A stretch of DNA of 64,000 nucleotides from Dryococelus australis. Its lineage: Eukaryota; Arthropoda; Insecta; Phasmatodea; Phasmatidae. Position 1 is the first letter of the stretch. Each line of letters opens with the position of its first letter. Location: positions 9,366,209-9,430,208 of the forward strand of contig CM057003.1 in NCBI GenBank assembly GCA_029891345.1, given 5' to 3'. The notes beneath the pieces are model-generated. The model worked only from the letters and a program-made list of their open reading frames with translations. It did not search any database and was not told the origin of the DNA. Below, piece after piece: positions 34,866 to 44,975 of the stretch. The translations under genes were made by a program, and so were the position numbers.

Positions 34866-35400
34866 TCATTTAAGTCCTAAAGACTTTCTAGCAAGATCAA
34901 TTTTGAGTTGAGCCCTTTATAATATGTATGTCATTTCTGAACTGTTGTTGCTATAGGGATCAATTTCATAACATAAACACCCTATCCGATATCCATCATG
35001 GTGGTAAGAGCATTTAAGCCCTAAAACATATCTACCAAGGTAAATTAGACCTTTAAGACCTTTTATAAATGTACTCATAATTTCCGCATCGTTGGAGCTA
35101 TAGGGATCAAATTTATAACACATACACCGTATCTGACATACAATGTAATGGAAGATCATTTAGGCCCTAAACCCTTTCTGAAAAAAGTTTAATTTGAGTT
35201 AAGCCCTTGTATGAACATATTCATAATTTCCGAACCATTCATGATATGGTCACCAACTTCATAACATAGACATCATACCCGATATCCAGCATAATTGTAA
35301 TGACATTTAGGTTCTAAACCCTTTCTGGCAATGTCAGTTATATGCTTAAGTCCTTTTATAAACAAAGTCATAAACTCACCAAGTACATACTCATCAAGGA
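34866..35400 (+). repeat. about 147-bp tandem repeat, 3-4 diverged copies
   Basis: Units start tttaagtcctaaa near 34869, 35012, 35158 and 35306. Each contains cctttataaac, gctatagggatcaa, ttcataacataaacacc and cgatatccatcat. The copies are well diverged, unlike the 53-bp array. Confidence 0.9.
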
Positions 35401-35416
35401 CATATTTTCCGATGTA

Positions 35417-35768
35417 ATATTATTTCATTTCTGTTTTTAATTAAATTTCATTTGTGACTTAGCTAGGTACTAGGCTTACTTAATGTAATGTTAATTTCGG
35501 ATTTTGGAGTTCGATCCTCGGTCAGGGCAAGCAATATTATTTCATTTCCAATTTTAAACAAATTTTATTTTTGATTTGAATAGGTGCTAGGGGAAAATTA
35601 ATGTAATGGCAATTTCAGATTATCGAGTTCGAGTCTCGGTCAGAACTCCCAATATTATCTTAAATTAGAATTTAACATAGATTTAGTGTTGATTTGTATT
35701 CCTGCTTATAGTAATTAATGTACGGTAGTTTTTAGGATTACCGAAATCGATTCCCAGGGGACTCACTT
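35417..35768 (+). repeat. about 117-bp tandem repeat, 3 diverged copies
   Basis: Copies begin aatattattt at 35417, 35533 and 35651. Copies 1 and 2 each contain a gagttcgatcctcggtcag-like segment resembling a tRNA B box; the third has a degraded version. The array directly follows the 147-bp array. Confidence 0.82.
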
Positions 35769-37087
35769 AACAGTTTTAAAACAATTCTGGGAAATACAAT
35801 CTTAAGCAGCCACATACGAACATTGTCAATCATAATACCTGATCTGTGTTTAAAAGTTATTTTCCAGGTGTGAGACTCGAAACCATGCCCCCATACAGAT
35901 AACCAGAGCTTAAATCTAGCATCTTAAACTGCTCAACCATCCTAACAATTACTTAAAAGGTTTTATTATAATGAAAAGTGTTAACCTTTACTTTAGTTGA
36001 CACACTAGGATATTCACCTTAAATTCAAAATCGACTTTATAAAACAACATAAACATAATTTATACCAAACTGTGTTATAGGGTATCTACAATAGTAAGGC
36101 CACATCGTCATGGTTGTCATGTTCAGTTTAAAATCTTGCATGTACTACAGTATGGTTCGAATTGTGCGCTCATAAGAGAGTATTGAAAAGCATCTGACTT
36201 GAATAAATAAATTATATTTTCCTGCTGAACAGTCGAGGTTCAAACAATGCATACGAGCAGTTTTGTTCCTTAGATTGATTTAAGGTCCATAATGCAGGCA
36301 AAAAGCCTGTATTTTTGCCATAAATACTTAAACATGACAGATGTCTACAACACCCATCAGCTGACATAGTACTAGGCAAAAAGTGGCGGAGGAGTTAGTT
36401 TACAAGTTCTCTTTGAGTCATTGTGTAATAAGTGCCTTTTCTGAAAACAAATAATTAAATTACAATGACAACACACCACAAGGGTGTATTGTCCCTACGA
36501 TTCACCTCATAAGTGAATAAATTCTGCTGTCAGTGGTCGGTATTTTTATGTGCCTGTGTGTGTGCGTGTCATTATACATTGGTGGGGTAATGTGTATGTA
36601 ATAATATTTCTGAGAACATCATTAATTAATTCCAGAAAAAGACCATACTTGGAAATTGTAAAATACCTTTTTTTAAAGCTAGGAGATCACCAAGAAAACC
36701 TGCTACTTCACCCTGTTCGAAAATCCGGGAGCAACCCCAGAACATATTATGATTCTTTATTCACTTAGACATTACATTAAAGTAATTAAAATTTAATTAC
36801 TTTTTTGCCATAAAGAAATAATTTACAAGAAAATATAATTAATTATATTGAAAAGAATGGGCACAAGAATAAATAAATAAGACAGTGAAATACATTTTCA
36901 CACACTATTTATTTAGCACACAGAGTAATTCAAAACACATTTGTAGTTGAAAAAACTTTGTTCTTGTAGCTCCATAGTCAGATAAAAATATATTTACACT
37001 ATTATATACATATATATAATAAGGATGATGAACAGGTATGCAACCACGTGAAAACTAAAATTCTTGTACATTTCAGGTGACTTTTTT
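35769..37087. other. non-coding left flank of the Maverick remnant
   Basis: AT-rich. I looked for a DNA polymerase B fragment and terminal inverted repeats and saw neither. Confidence 0.5.
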
Positions 37088-37599
37088 CTACTCGTAATTT
37101 GTCGATTCACTGTCCAAGGGCAAAGTACACAATTTGTTCATCAGCTGTGAGATTCTCCACATGCGTGTCCATACAGGTTCTGACCTGTCGCAGATGTGTC
37201 GGTGCTGGTCGTCGTAGAGTTTTGCCAACTTGCACAGGGAAGGACAGCCATACTCGCACTGCACATCGATGATTTCAACTTCGTTTTTGCACAAGTCACA
37301 CAGCCATTTCTTCTGCTAGGGCCCTGCCACGTAAACCAGTCCTTGTGGATACTGTATCAACAAGTCACGCAGCATGTTTCCTACCTGATGGTACGGAATC
37401 TTGCCTTTGTCCCACTCCAGTCTGCGGTGGTACTTGGTCAGCCAGTCATTTGTCTTCTTGCATTTCTCGTCCAATAGTTTCCACGAATAAGGGGGTGGAA
37501 GGAGCAAGTGCACATTTTGCCATCGTTATCATAAGTCACTACGATCTCCTTTAGCACATAGTCGTTATGGCTCTGGAAACCTTGCCAGTTAATGGACAT
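37088..37599 (-). pseudogene. Maverick-type conserved protein of unknown function, frameshifted
   Basis: From ATG at 37599 the minus strand reads MSINWQGFQSHNDYVLKEIV, then KLLDEKCKKTNDWLTKYH, WDKGKIPYHQVGNML and YPQGLVYV. After a frameshift near 37300 it continues as CKNEVEIIDVQCEYGCPSL and ends with LPLDSESTNYE. This combination (DYVLKE start, IYVKG-like core, Cys-containing tail) is one I associate with an uncharacterised protein carried by insect Mavericks. No catalytic assignment is made. It lies directly downstream of the major capsid gene in the minus block. Confidence 0.65.
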
Positions 37600-37619
37600 C
37601 CTGATACAACCTGAGGTGA

Positions 37620-38960
37620 GACGCAGTGATCAACCTGTTTATATATGCTTAGCTCACCATGTTCACCAGTCCCAAAAAGCAGTCGTAGCTCAATACTCTG
37701 GTGCAAAATCATACAGTAGGCAGAAGTGTTTCGCAGGCACATTTTCCTTGGAAATAATTTCTATACAACAATCCACCACACCATTTTGAAATCGCTCATT
37801 AGGCTCAGGGCAAGGTAGGACTTTCGTTCGTAGTAGGAGGCTTGAAACTGAGTATACAGATAATATGAAAATGTAAATCCTTCTTAATCAAAGGAGGTGT
37901 TCAAATCTACTACGGATAGATTTTACTATTCAAAAATATCTTTATGTTCTGGACTTTGCAGTGGTCGAAGGTCGTTTTGTCTGCCGAGATGTTGTGTTAC
38001 TTGTTCGTCTGAAATGCCAGTATGACATAACATGGTTTTTCATGCTTGAAAAAGTCTTCACAGCCCAGTGATTCCTCGTGGCAGATGACAGAACCAAACA
38101 CGTAACCAAACTCTAAGTCCTGAAGGTTATGTCGATGATTTTTTATTTCTTAACGTAGTTCAGTAGCTTCACGTGTTCGTGGGTGCTCGGAGTCGTATGG
38201 GGAACGACCCAGTCAAAGTTGGTCAGGGTTACGGTGACAGGCTGTCGATTTTCTCCACCTCCCAATACTGCATCGAGATGTGAGGTGGCTAGCAGTATCA
38301 TCTGTTCTTGCTTGGCTCCTATTATTATCTTCCTATAATCCTCAGCTAACCAAGTAGGGTCGATAGTGGCACACTCACCTCGAACTTGCCTTCTGCAAAG
38401 ATAGGAACTTTGTAGCCATCTTCCTTTCCCCAGCCTGCAATTTTTATCATGTCAAGATTGTTAGGCATGAGCACAAAGTTGTTTTTTATGGTGGTGATAA
38501 TGCCCTCATCCCGAATTTCGCCAATAGTAACACAGTTAATTTCATACATTACTCATTCTATGAGGTGAAGTATACCATTACGAACGAACACTGTTGTGGT
38601 GGGGTGGGTCCCGTCCTCTTTCGTGAGCATGCCTCGGATGCATAAGAAGGACTGTGAAGTCAGGGTGTAGATATCTTGACGCTGTATCGGGATTCGAACC
38701 TAACGCCCGAGGGCATAGGTGCCAGTCAGATACGATTGGTAGGAATGCAACTCAAACTTGTAGATGCTGTTGTCGAATTCTGCCACTGGGTCACGTTCAG
38801 TATGTTGTAGTTTTCCATATCTGTTCACTCTCAAAGCTAGACTATGTAGAAACATTTCGTTGGCACACATTAGCACATCGTTGTCTCGAGCGCAACTGGT
38901 CTCTGGTTTGGTGCTGCACTCAACTTTATGTATGGTATGCCTAGCATAACTCAATCTCAT
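37620..38960 (-). pseudogene. Maverick major capsid protein (double jelly-roll type), broken
   Basis: Structural protein predicted to form the icosahedral shell. Reading across frames: ATG at 38960; EFDNSIYKFELHSYQSYL; then QDIYTLTSQSFLCIRGML; GKFEVSVPLSTLLG followed by AEDYRKIIIGAKQEQM; FDWVVPHTTPSTHEHVKLL; HWAVKT; EKPCYVILAFQTNK; NIKIFLNSKIYP; and a C-terminal piece containing PANTSAYCM-like sequence split over two frames. The WxVPH / WAVKT / YVILAFQTN / LNS order is the signature I recognise for Polinton capsids. Multiple frameshifts and stops. Its ATG overlaps the minor capsid stop as ATGA (38957-38960). Confidence 0.88.
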
Positions 38961-39669
38961 CGTTTCAAGTGCAAATCCAAAGTGATTTCTTCATGTCTGA
39001 AGTATATCTGTTTATCTTCCTGATCGACGATTGACACGACTACATCGTGTGCTCTCTTCGCGATAACAGGAACATAAATGAAACTTTTTGGAACTTTGAC
39101 CAGTTTGTAACCTGGTGGGGCCGTCGGTACCAACTCGTGCAGTTTATTGCTAGTTTTACCATTGACATAGCAGCTGCTAGCCAATTTACAGTAATTCATA
39201 TCATGTACACTGGAAATATGTTCACCGGCCGCGACGATTAGTGCATTTTACCAGCTTTGTAGATTCGCATCTCAAACTCCAGTATTGGTCCGATGTTATC
39301 CGGTTTCGTAAAGTCGATATCTGCACTGCAAAATATTACTGCCTTCAGTGTGTTTAGATTACCACGTAGTTCGAAAATCACATCTGATGGCATGAATTTC
39401 TTGATGGAATTAGCGATGTCCTTCAGTTTGTATGCACCGGTGGGAATGCTTATTTCCTTTACATCACCTGCTGCTACGTATCGAAAATCAGAATTCACAT
39501 TTTATTCTATGTTAGATATGAAGTTGTAAGTCTCAAAATCCGTAAATCCGACGACCCACTCGCCTTCCATCTCCAAGGGTGGGTAAAACATTGCCCTCAG
39601 CTAGGATGTCTTACCACTTAGAATGATGGACACCGACACACTGACTGGAGAATAGAGGTGCAAACACAT
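38957..39669 (-). pseudogene. Maverick minor capsid (penton-like) protein, broken
   Basis: Predicted vertex (single jelly-roll) protein. The first ATG is at 39669. A readable segment with EGEWVVGFTDFETYNFISNI follows a stop. Next come DVKEISIPTGAYKLKDIANS, FTKPDNIGPILEFEMRI, and after a frameshift TSNKLHELVPTAPPGYKLVK, VPKSFIYVPV and FRHEEITLDLHLKR before the stop at 38957. The PxxPPGYKxVxxP and FxxExITxxLHLKR ending is characteristic of this Maverick protein. It sits between the protease and major capsid genes, as in other Mavericks. Confidence 0.88.
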
Positions 39670-39710
39670 TGTATGTAAGCAATTAACGAATAATTATTTG
39701 CCTACAATTT

Positions 39711-40159
39711 CTTTTTATTCAACTGCATTAGAAATTAAAGACACAAATGTCCACAGTTCCATGTGGTAGGCAGCTGCTCCGTTTCGTATTTGTAGGTTAG
39801 TTTGCAATTTTTCAGGTACAGTCGCAGTTAGGGTGCAGGACGCAAATTCCCAAAACTGTCATAATAGTTTGCACGTATACCCTTTATTGCATACACTACC
39901 CAGTGTGTGCCAGGCCCAGCTGCCACGTCCTGATTAATTATGGCACAATCCTTTGATTTTGGTTTAAGAAGGCAATGCATCTCGCATGAACACTCCTCTC
40001 AAATTAGCTGTCTTCAATTTTCGTGCAAAAAGTTCTAAATCCATGTTCGTGAATGGCAGTTCTGGTAGAGACTTCATTAGCGCCTTCTCCTGCTGTGAGC
40101 GTTTTTCTTTCACGCACCTCCTCCTCGGTAGTGTCGTCGTATGTAAAGACCTTTGTCAT
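39711..40159 (-). pseudogene. Maverick adenovirus-like cysteine protease, broken
   Basis: Maturation protease for capsid proteins, related to adenain. ATG at 40159 starts MTKVFTYDDTTEEE. Across frames follow FRGVFM-like and CAIINQDVAAGPGTHWVVYA (catalytic His in THW), YYDSFGNL (acidic/Asn region) and TWNCGHLCL (catalytic Cys). The His, Asp and Cys neighbourhoods are all still recognisable. In-frame stops lie after RPAP and after CGHLCL, and at least one frameshift lies near 39980-40040. Confidence 0.85.
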
Positions 40160-40207
40160 TTTGTTACCTATGGTGATAGCATTTAGATTACGGTTATGGC
40201 AACAGAT

Positions 40208-40700
40208 TTACTCCAATTGCTGATGTCCGTTCGAGGTTTGTTTCACTGCACTGATTATATTCGTTACAGCCCCGACGATACCACCCAGGGCACTGATTGC
40301 AGGTATAAAGGCGGGAAGGAATCCTCCCTCCTTTTTCTTCCCTATCATCTTGGAACTTCGTCTTGCTGTCTTCACTCCCATACCATTCGTCAACTTGGCT
40401 TTCATTGCGTTTGAAACACCCCACACAAATATTTTTGCACCTAGTCCAGTATCTGGCAATTTTATTATCTTGTCGGCGTCTGTGCACATATCTTGTCTGC
40501 TAGTGCCTGATTTGCAGATCCTTGTGCTGGGAATAAGCGATATTGTGCCACTTGCATGCCTCGTCCAGCATGTTGATGTCCTTATCGCCGCATGCCAACC
40601 TTTTGGCAAGCTTGGTTACTGGCCCACAAAACCTGTATCCAGGTATGTGTAGCTCTTACAGTAGACTGTTGATCAGAGTATCGTTGATACCACTGCCAGA
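40208..40700 (-). pseudogene. Maverick PLA2-like protein with C-terminal hydrophobic segment, broken
   Basis: The N-terminal part reads IPGYRFCGPVTKLAKRL, DINMLDEACKWHNIAYSQH. This is the calcium-loop (CGP) plus active-site helix (DxxCKxHD) pattern of parvovirus-VP1-type phospholipase A2 domains found in arthropod Mavericks. The catalytic HD pair reads HN here. After a stop and frameshift near 40490-40515 the protein continues DADKIIKLPDTGLGAKIF, VSNAMKAKLTNGMGV, and a hydrophobic GGFLPAFIPAISALGGIVGA segment to the stop at 40208. By analogy with viral PLA2 domains it may have acted on membranes during entry; that role is inferred. Confidence 0.78.
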
Positions 40701-40818
40701 TTTCGATGTCTTTACCTTACACTGGATTGAATAAGATTGAACTGAAACTTATAAATATGGCCCTTTAATACTTTTTTGTTTCAGTATCATTCTAGACTTG
40801 GAACAGTACGTATGTAAA

Positions 40819-41707
40819 ATGCCAAAGATGTATCTGCTGTGCCACTCCTGTAGTAAAGCATTCACAGCTTTGCGGAATTTACGATAATATGAAATAACGA
40901 CCTGGAGAATGAAAATTTCGAGTGTAAAATTTCATTACGGTTTCTGCAAGAGACAGTTTTCTCATAGGAATGCATTCAAGACACATTCAAAAACTTGTAG
41001 CACTGATTCTCCACCTCCACCTGCTCCAGAAGATTGTAGTGGTAACATACAGATTATCAAGCAAGATGTTACCCTACCCATATGCATTCATGTTGAAGAT
41101 GGAGCTATCTCCCTCGAATTACGACATGGAAGCCTATTTCCGAATACTGTGCACTGCATCATCGCAGAGCCACCGGGTTGCGGCAACATATGTGTCCTAC
41201 TTAGCCTGCTGGAAGAACCAAATAGTCTTCAGTTCGAGAATGTGTACCTGTACTCCAAATCACTCCAGCAACCGAGATACCAACGATTTACACTAATAGT
41301 GCAGGCCGTGGAAGGCTTGGGTTATTTCCCATAGCAATAAAGAACCCATCGTGCCGCCGAGCGAAGCACTGACGAACTCGATATGTGTCTTTTATGACAT
41401 TGCCTGCGAGAAACAGCCTTGTATTCAGGAGTACTTTAGCATGGGACGTCATGCATATGTTGACTGTGTGTACCTCGGATAGACTTATTCGCGCATACCA
41501 AAACAACTGCTTCGCGATAATGCCAATGTGTTAGCATTGTTTCGCATGGATGGTATGAACTTGCGGCATGTGTACGACGACCATGTCAATATGGACATGA
41601 TGTTTGCACAGTTTAAGGATACATGTGCCTTATGCAGGAAAGATAAATATGGATTTTTAGTGCCTCTATATAAGGCAAGTACAGTTGTGGCTTCGATCAG
41701 TTTATAG
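40819..41707 (+). pseudogene. Maverick zinc-finger/packaging ATPase, broken
   Basis: FtsK/HerA-like ATPase predicted to package element DNA. ATG at 40819 opens a C2H2 finger (YLLCHSCSKAFTALRNL), interrupted by TAA at 40885-40887. The same frame continues with a second finger, YGFCKRQFSHRNAFKTHSK, whose first Cys is Tyr. Walker A reads AEPPGCGNICVLLSLLEE, with Asn for the essential Lys. NVYLYSKSLQQPRYQ follows. After about 41330 the reading shifts frame and runs through VPPSEALTNSICVFYDIACE (Walker B-like FYDD position), SMGRHAYVDCVYL, IPKQLLRDNANVLALFRMDG, and CALCRKDKYGFLVP to the stop near 41707. Catalytically dead as read. Confidence 0.9.
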
Positions 41708-41729
41708 TAAGACACTGACCATTAGTCAC

Positions 41730-42104
41730 AATACAATTTCCAAGTTTGGACATGGTCTGCGCTCGAATGATGATGATGATGATGGACATGTGCTAACGAA
41801 AGCTCACCTCGCCAATATTCGCAGGGATCAATCGCTTCTTGGGCAAAAGATCGAGAGCGAAAAAATTAAGTGGTGGAAGATATGGTGGCTACCGACTGGC
41901 ACATAGGGGGCATGGAGGCAAGGATAATGGACCTGATCAATGTGTTGAATGCACAAACAGGAATAAGTGAAGACTCTTCAAAATATGTTAACATCCAAAC
42001 TGGCTGCCAAAACCGATGTTGCGAGGCATAGCAAGAAGTTGCTGGATGCGTACATCGACCGACTAGAAAGGATCAAAGATTTACTTTCCTCTACACAAGA
42101 GTGA
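41730..42104 (+). pseudogene. Maverick coiled-coil ORF, broken
   Basis: Directly after the ATPase, a charged helical reading (LTKAHLANIRRDQSLLGQKI; then after stops KTDVARHSKKLLDAYIDRLE and RIKDLLSSTQE to a TGA at 42102-42104). It is probably a small helical structural or accessory protein of the element. No family name assigned. Confidence 0.55.
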
Positions 42105-42148
42105 ATATATGTATATGTACCTGCATAGTTGTGTGTTTATTCTATTCT

Positions 42149-43009
42149 ATGAATGATGATGAACCGAACCTAACTGATGACCTAGCTGCAGCAAGCTATC
42201 GAAGATGTTCGCGAGAAATATCTACTCGCGAATAGTTACAAACTGGCTCTCGAGAATCAAAGGGAAGAGGCTTACAAACAGATAACCAGCCGTCTCGAGG
42301 AACTTGGTCGACAACACCAGAAGGAAATTTTGCCTCGGACAGATATCAAACATGAAATAAAGGTGGAAGGAGACTAACGACGAAGATGATTTGCCCCTGA
42401 TCGATTTACTGCATGTACAGAAACAGAAACGAGTACGAAATCGTGGACCAGCAGTGGGCACATTGGTCGGGCACTACATCGCTTCCTACTCCAATCAGAA
42501 CAGCAACAAGATGTATGGCCCGCGACACCGCGACAAAAAAATGGATTCTTGGAAATAAGGAAGCGATGTTTTTTCCAGGAGATGTGATGCAGATCGGCAA
42601 GCGCAAGGTGAAAAAAACAACATGTTCTGTCCAAATTTTTGTTACCTAGGCATCCTGAACACTACACAGAATCAGATTTGCAGAAGTACCGTCGCCTGCT
42701 ACAGACCAGTCGTGCTCATTATGCGAATGATAACCCCTCAATGCAACGGTTTAAGGACACGACTCATGCAAAATTCGGCATTATCGCAAGACTGTTTCCA
42801 CGATTGGCTGAAGCTACTGGATCGGGTCTGCTGCTGCACAAGATCGACGCCACATGCAGATAGACTGCGTGCATTGGGATGATCCGAACAAACTCGTCAA
42901 TAGACTATGGCTACTGGTCACTTCGCAGTCTGCTGGCAACCAGTCACACACCAACAATATTATATCCATCATTGAAGAACTCGTCGAAGCTGGCTATCTC
43001 GTGCGATGA
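42149..43009 (+). pseudogene. Maverick conserved protein of unknown function, broken
   Basis: It starts MNDDEPNLTDDLAAA, shifts frame into a long helix (IEDVREKYLLANSYKLALEN, REEAYKQITSRLEELGRQHQ), then QKQKRVRNRGPAVGTLVGHY and YGPRHRDKK, and after another shift PEHYTESDLQKYRRLLQTS, RAHYANDNP and a C-terminal VTSQSAGNQSHTNNIISIIE, EELVEAGYLVR. I associate this order (helical N-terminus, EHYTESDLxKY, GNxSHxNEIxSIIEEL) with a conserved Maverick protein encoded just before integrase. Its stop overlaps the integrase ATG (ATGA, 43006-43009). Confidence 0.72.
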
Positions 43010-43923
43010 CGAAATATGCTGTTTCCAGTGAAATGCACAGGCCAGCTCGAAGGAATTGCCCTCGGTGAAAGAACTTCATGAAAATGCTGGACGATACTTT
43101 TCAATCCGATCTGATCGAAATGCAAGACTTTGCTATTGTGAATAAAGGCCACTGCTACATTTTGACCGTAACAGACACGTTTTCCAAGTATGTCTGGGCC
43201 AGGCCGCTCAAGTCGAAGAATGCACATGACGTCACCTAGGCCTTGGCGGATGTGTTCAGTAAAGGACGCATACCGTAAAATCTCCACACCGATGACAGTA
43301 AAGAATGCTTTAACGCTACTTCCTGTGTGATGATGAAAATGTACGGCATAAATCACTATTCCACGTACTCTGGACTCATGGCTAGCATCGTCCAGCGTTT
43401 TCACTGGACTCTAACAGGGAAATTGTGGAGACATTTCACGACGAATGGAAAATACAAGGGGCTTGAGATACTCCCGAAACTCGTTCGCGAGTATAATTCT
43501 TCCGTTCATTCTATTACTCACATTAAGCACGAAGATGACGAGGACGACTCCCTGCTTCGGGCGGTTTATGCTATACCAACGAGGAGGGACATGCACAAGC
43601 CTAAAGTCAAGATCGGAGACCTGATGCCAATCTCCAAATGGTGTGGCATTTTCCATAAAGGCTTCCATCACAACTGGTCGGCATAATTGTGCAAGGTAGT
43701 TAGCATACGACATTGGTATCCACGCGTGTATTACCTGGAAGACCTAAGGGGCGAACCCATAGTCGGAGGCTTTTACTCAGAGGAGATCCAGCCTACGGAG
43801 TTTCCAGACGTGTATTTGGTGGTAAAGGTGCCGACACGATGTAGTGGAAGTGTGTGCGTGAGGTGGCTCGGACACTCGAATCATGACGACTCCTAGGTCG
43901 ACGAGAAAGGCATTCTGAAGTAG
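43006..43923 (+). pseudogene. Maverick retroviral-like integrase with C-terminal domain, broken
   Basis: It inserts the element into the genome. The ATG at 43006 lies inside the upstream stop. The frame reads MHRPARRNCPR, stop, then FQSDLIEMQDFAIVNKGH (first catalytic Asp), TDTFSKYVWARPLKSK, HTDDSKECFN (second Asp), YGINHYSTYSGLMASIVQRF (catalytic Glu position is Gln, IVQRF), ILPKLVREYNSSVHSI, and HHNWSA followed by TAA (43684-43686). After that stop the same frame continues with the C-terminal domain: VYYLEDLRGEPIVGGFYSEE, FPDVYLVVKV and VRWLG, ending at TAG 43921-43923. An AATAAA signal follows near 43972. In-frame stops plus the Glu-to-Gln change make it inactive. Confidence 0.93.
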
Positions 43924-44109
43924 GACTTAGCAATGTTTTAAATAGTAATATGTACGTAGATATTTTTTAAAAAATAAAAGTGTGTTTTTACTTTACTATG
44001 CATTTATTTTATATTTCCCTGTCATTATATGTTATATTGGGTTGGAGATAGCTAGCTCCGTGCAGTTGCAGAAATGCTCTCACAGTTATTCCCATACACT
44101 TGGTCATCC

Positions 44110-44270
44110 GACACCATCCAGGTGTGGAAACGACTTGTAAGCACGTACTGACTCCAATTAGCAGACTCCAGGGGGGGGGGGGAGGAGAAATGTTATATGC
44201 TGACTAAGGCTATTTGACATCATCCAAGTGCGAAAACAGCCAGGAAGCACGTACAGACTCCAATTACTGT
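44110..44270 (+). repeat. two-copy direct repeat, about 107-bp spacing
   Basis: caccatccaggtgtggaaac...gcacgtactgactccaatta near 44111-44160 returns as catcatccaagtgcgaaaac...gcacgtacagactccaatta near 44218-44268. A G run (44171-44182) lies between. Confidence 0.8.
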
Positions 44271-44754
44271 GCAGATACAGACTTGCTCTTGACATTTACA
44301 AGGTCAGCTGGTCCTCGGATAAAATGAAGGGGGCGTTGTGAGTTTAAATCTAGCAATGGTTTGTTCAAGGTGTCTGGGCTGTAGTCTACATGAATACTTG
44401 TTTGAGGTATGAGTAAATTTAGTCTGGTGTTGGTTAGTGGAGCAGATATTCTGCAAAAGAACGTGGTGACCTATCAATTGAATATATGTATATGTGAATA
44501 ACAATCTTATATAAATTCATAGTAATACATATATCTGCTCCTCTGGAACACTTAGTAATTCAGTTCAAATCAACATTTATGCAAGTGCATGCCATAGGAG
44601 GGCTATAGTAACTGTACTAAAATGACCAACGATAGCTGCTAACTAATCATCATTGCCCTGCCAGTGAATAAGTTCTTTTTAATGTGAAAATATATTTCGC
44701 TCAGCTTGAACTCATAAAGCAGACTACTGTCAGACCGGCCACTCACAAGACTGA

Positions 44755-44975
44755 TTTATTGACCCTTGACCCTTGACTCTTAACCCATTGGCTCTTTGAC
44801 TCAAAATGACACCAACGCGACTCTAAAATGACTCCAAATGATTCTAAATGACTCCAAAATGACTCTAAAAGACTTAAAATGACATTAAATTACTCCATAG
44901 CTCCATAATCGCTCCATAGTTCCATAATTGCTCCATAGCTCCATAGTTACATAGGTCCATATTTCCATAATATTA
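44755..44975 (+). repeat. short-period repeats: gactctaaaat and gctccataatt units
   Basis: First comes a run of aaatgactccaaatgattct-like units of about 10-12 bp (44800-44885). A run of gctccataatcgctccatag-like units of about 8-10 bp follows (44890-44965). Confidence 0.88.

Larger units (their letters stand above)
37088..43923. mobile_element. Maverick/Polinton remnant, about 6.8 kb of decayed genes
   Basis: Mavericks are large self-synthesising DNA transposons with virus-like capsid genes. Here two divergent gene blocks meet near 40.7-40.8 kb. The minus block is ORF of unknown function, major capsid, minor capsid, adenovirus-like protease and PLA2-like protein. The plus block is zinc-finger/ATPase, coiled-coil ORF, conserved unknown and integrase. 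All genes are interrupted. DNA polymerase B and the terminal inverted repeats are missing, so the element is both truncated and mutated. Confidence 0.93.

Noticed and set aside
35769-37087. Searched for Maverick DNA polymerase B and terminal inverted repeat.
   Set aside because: No polymerase motifs in any frame and no inverted match to 43.9-44.3 kb found by eye.
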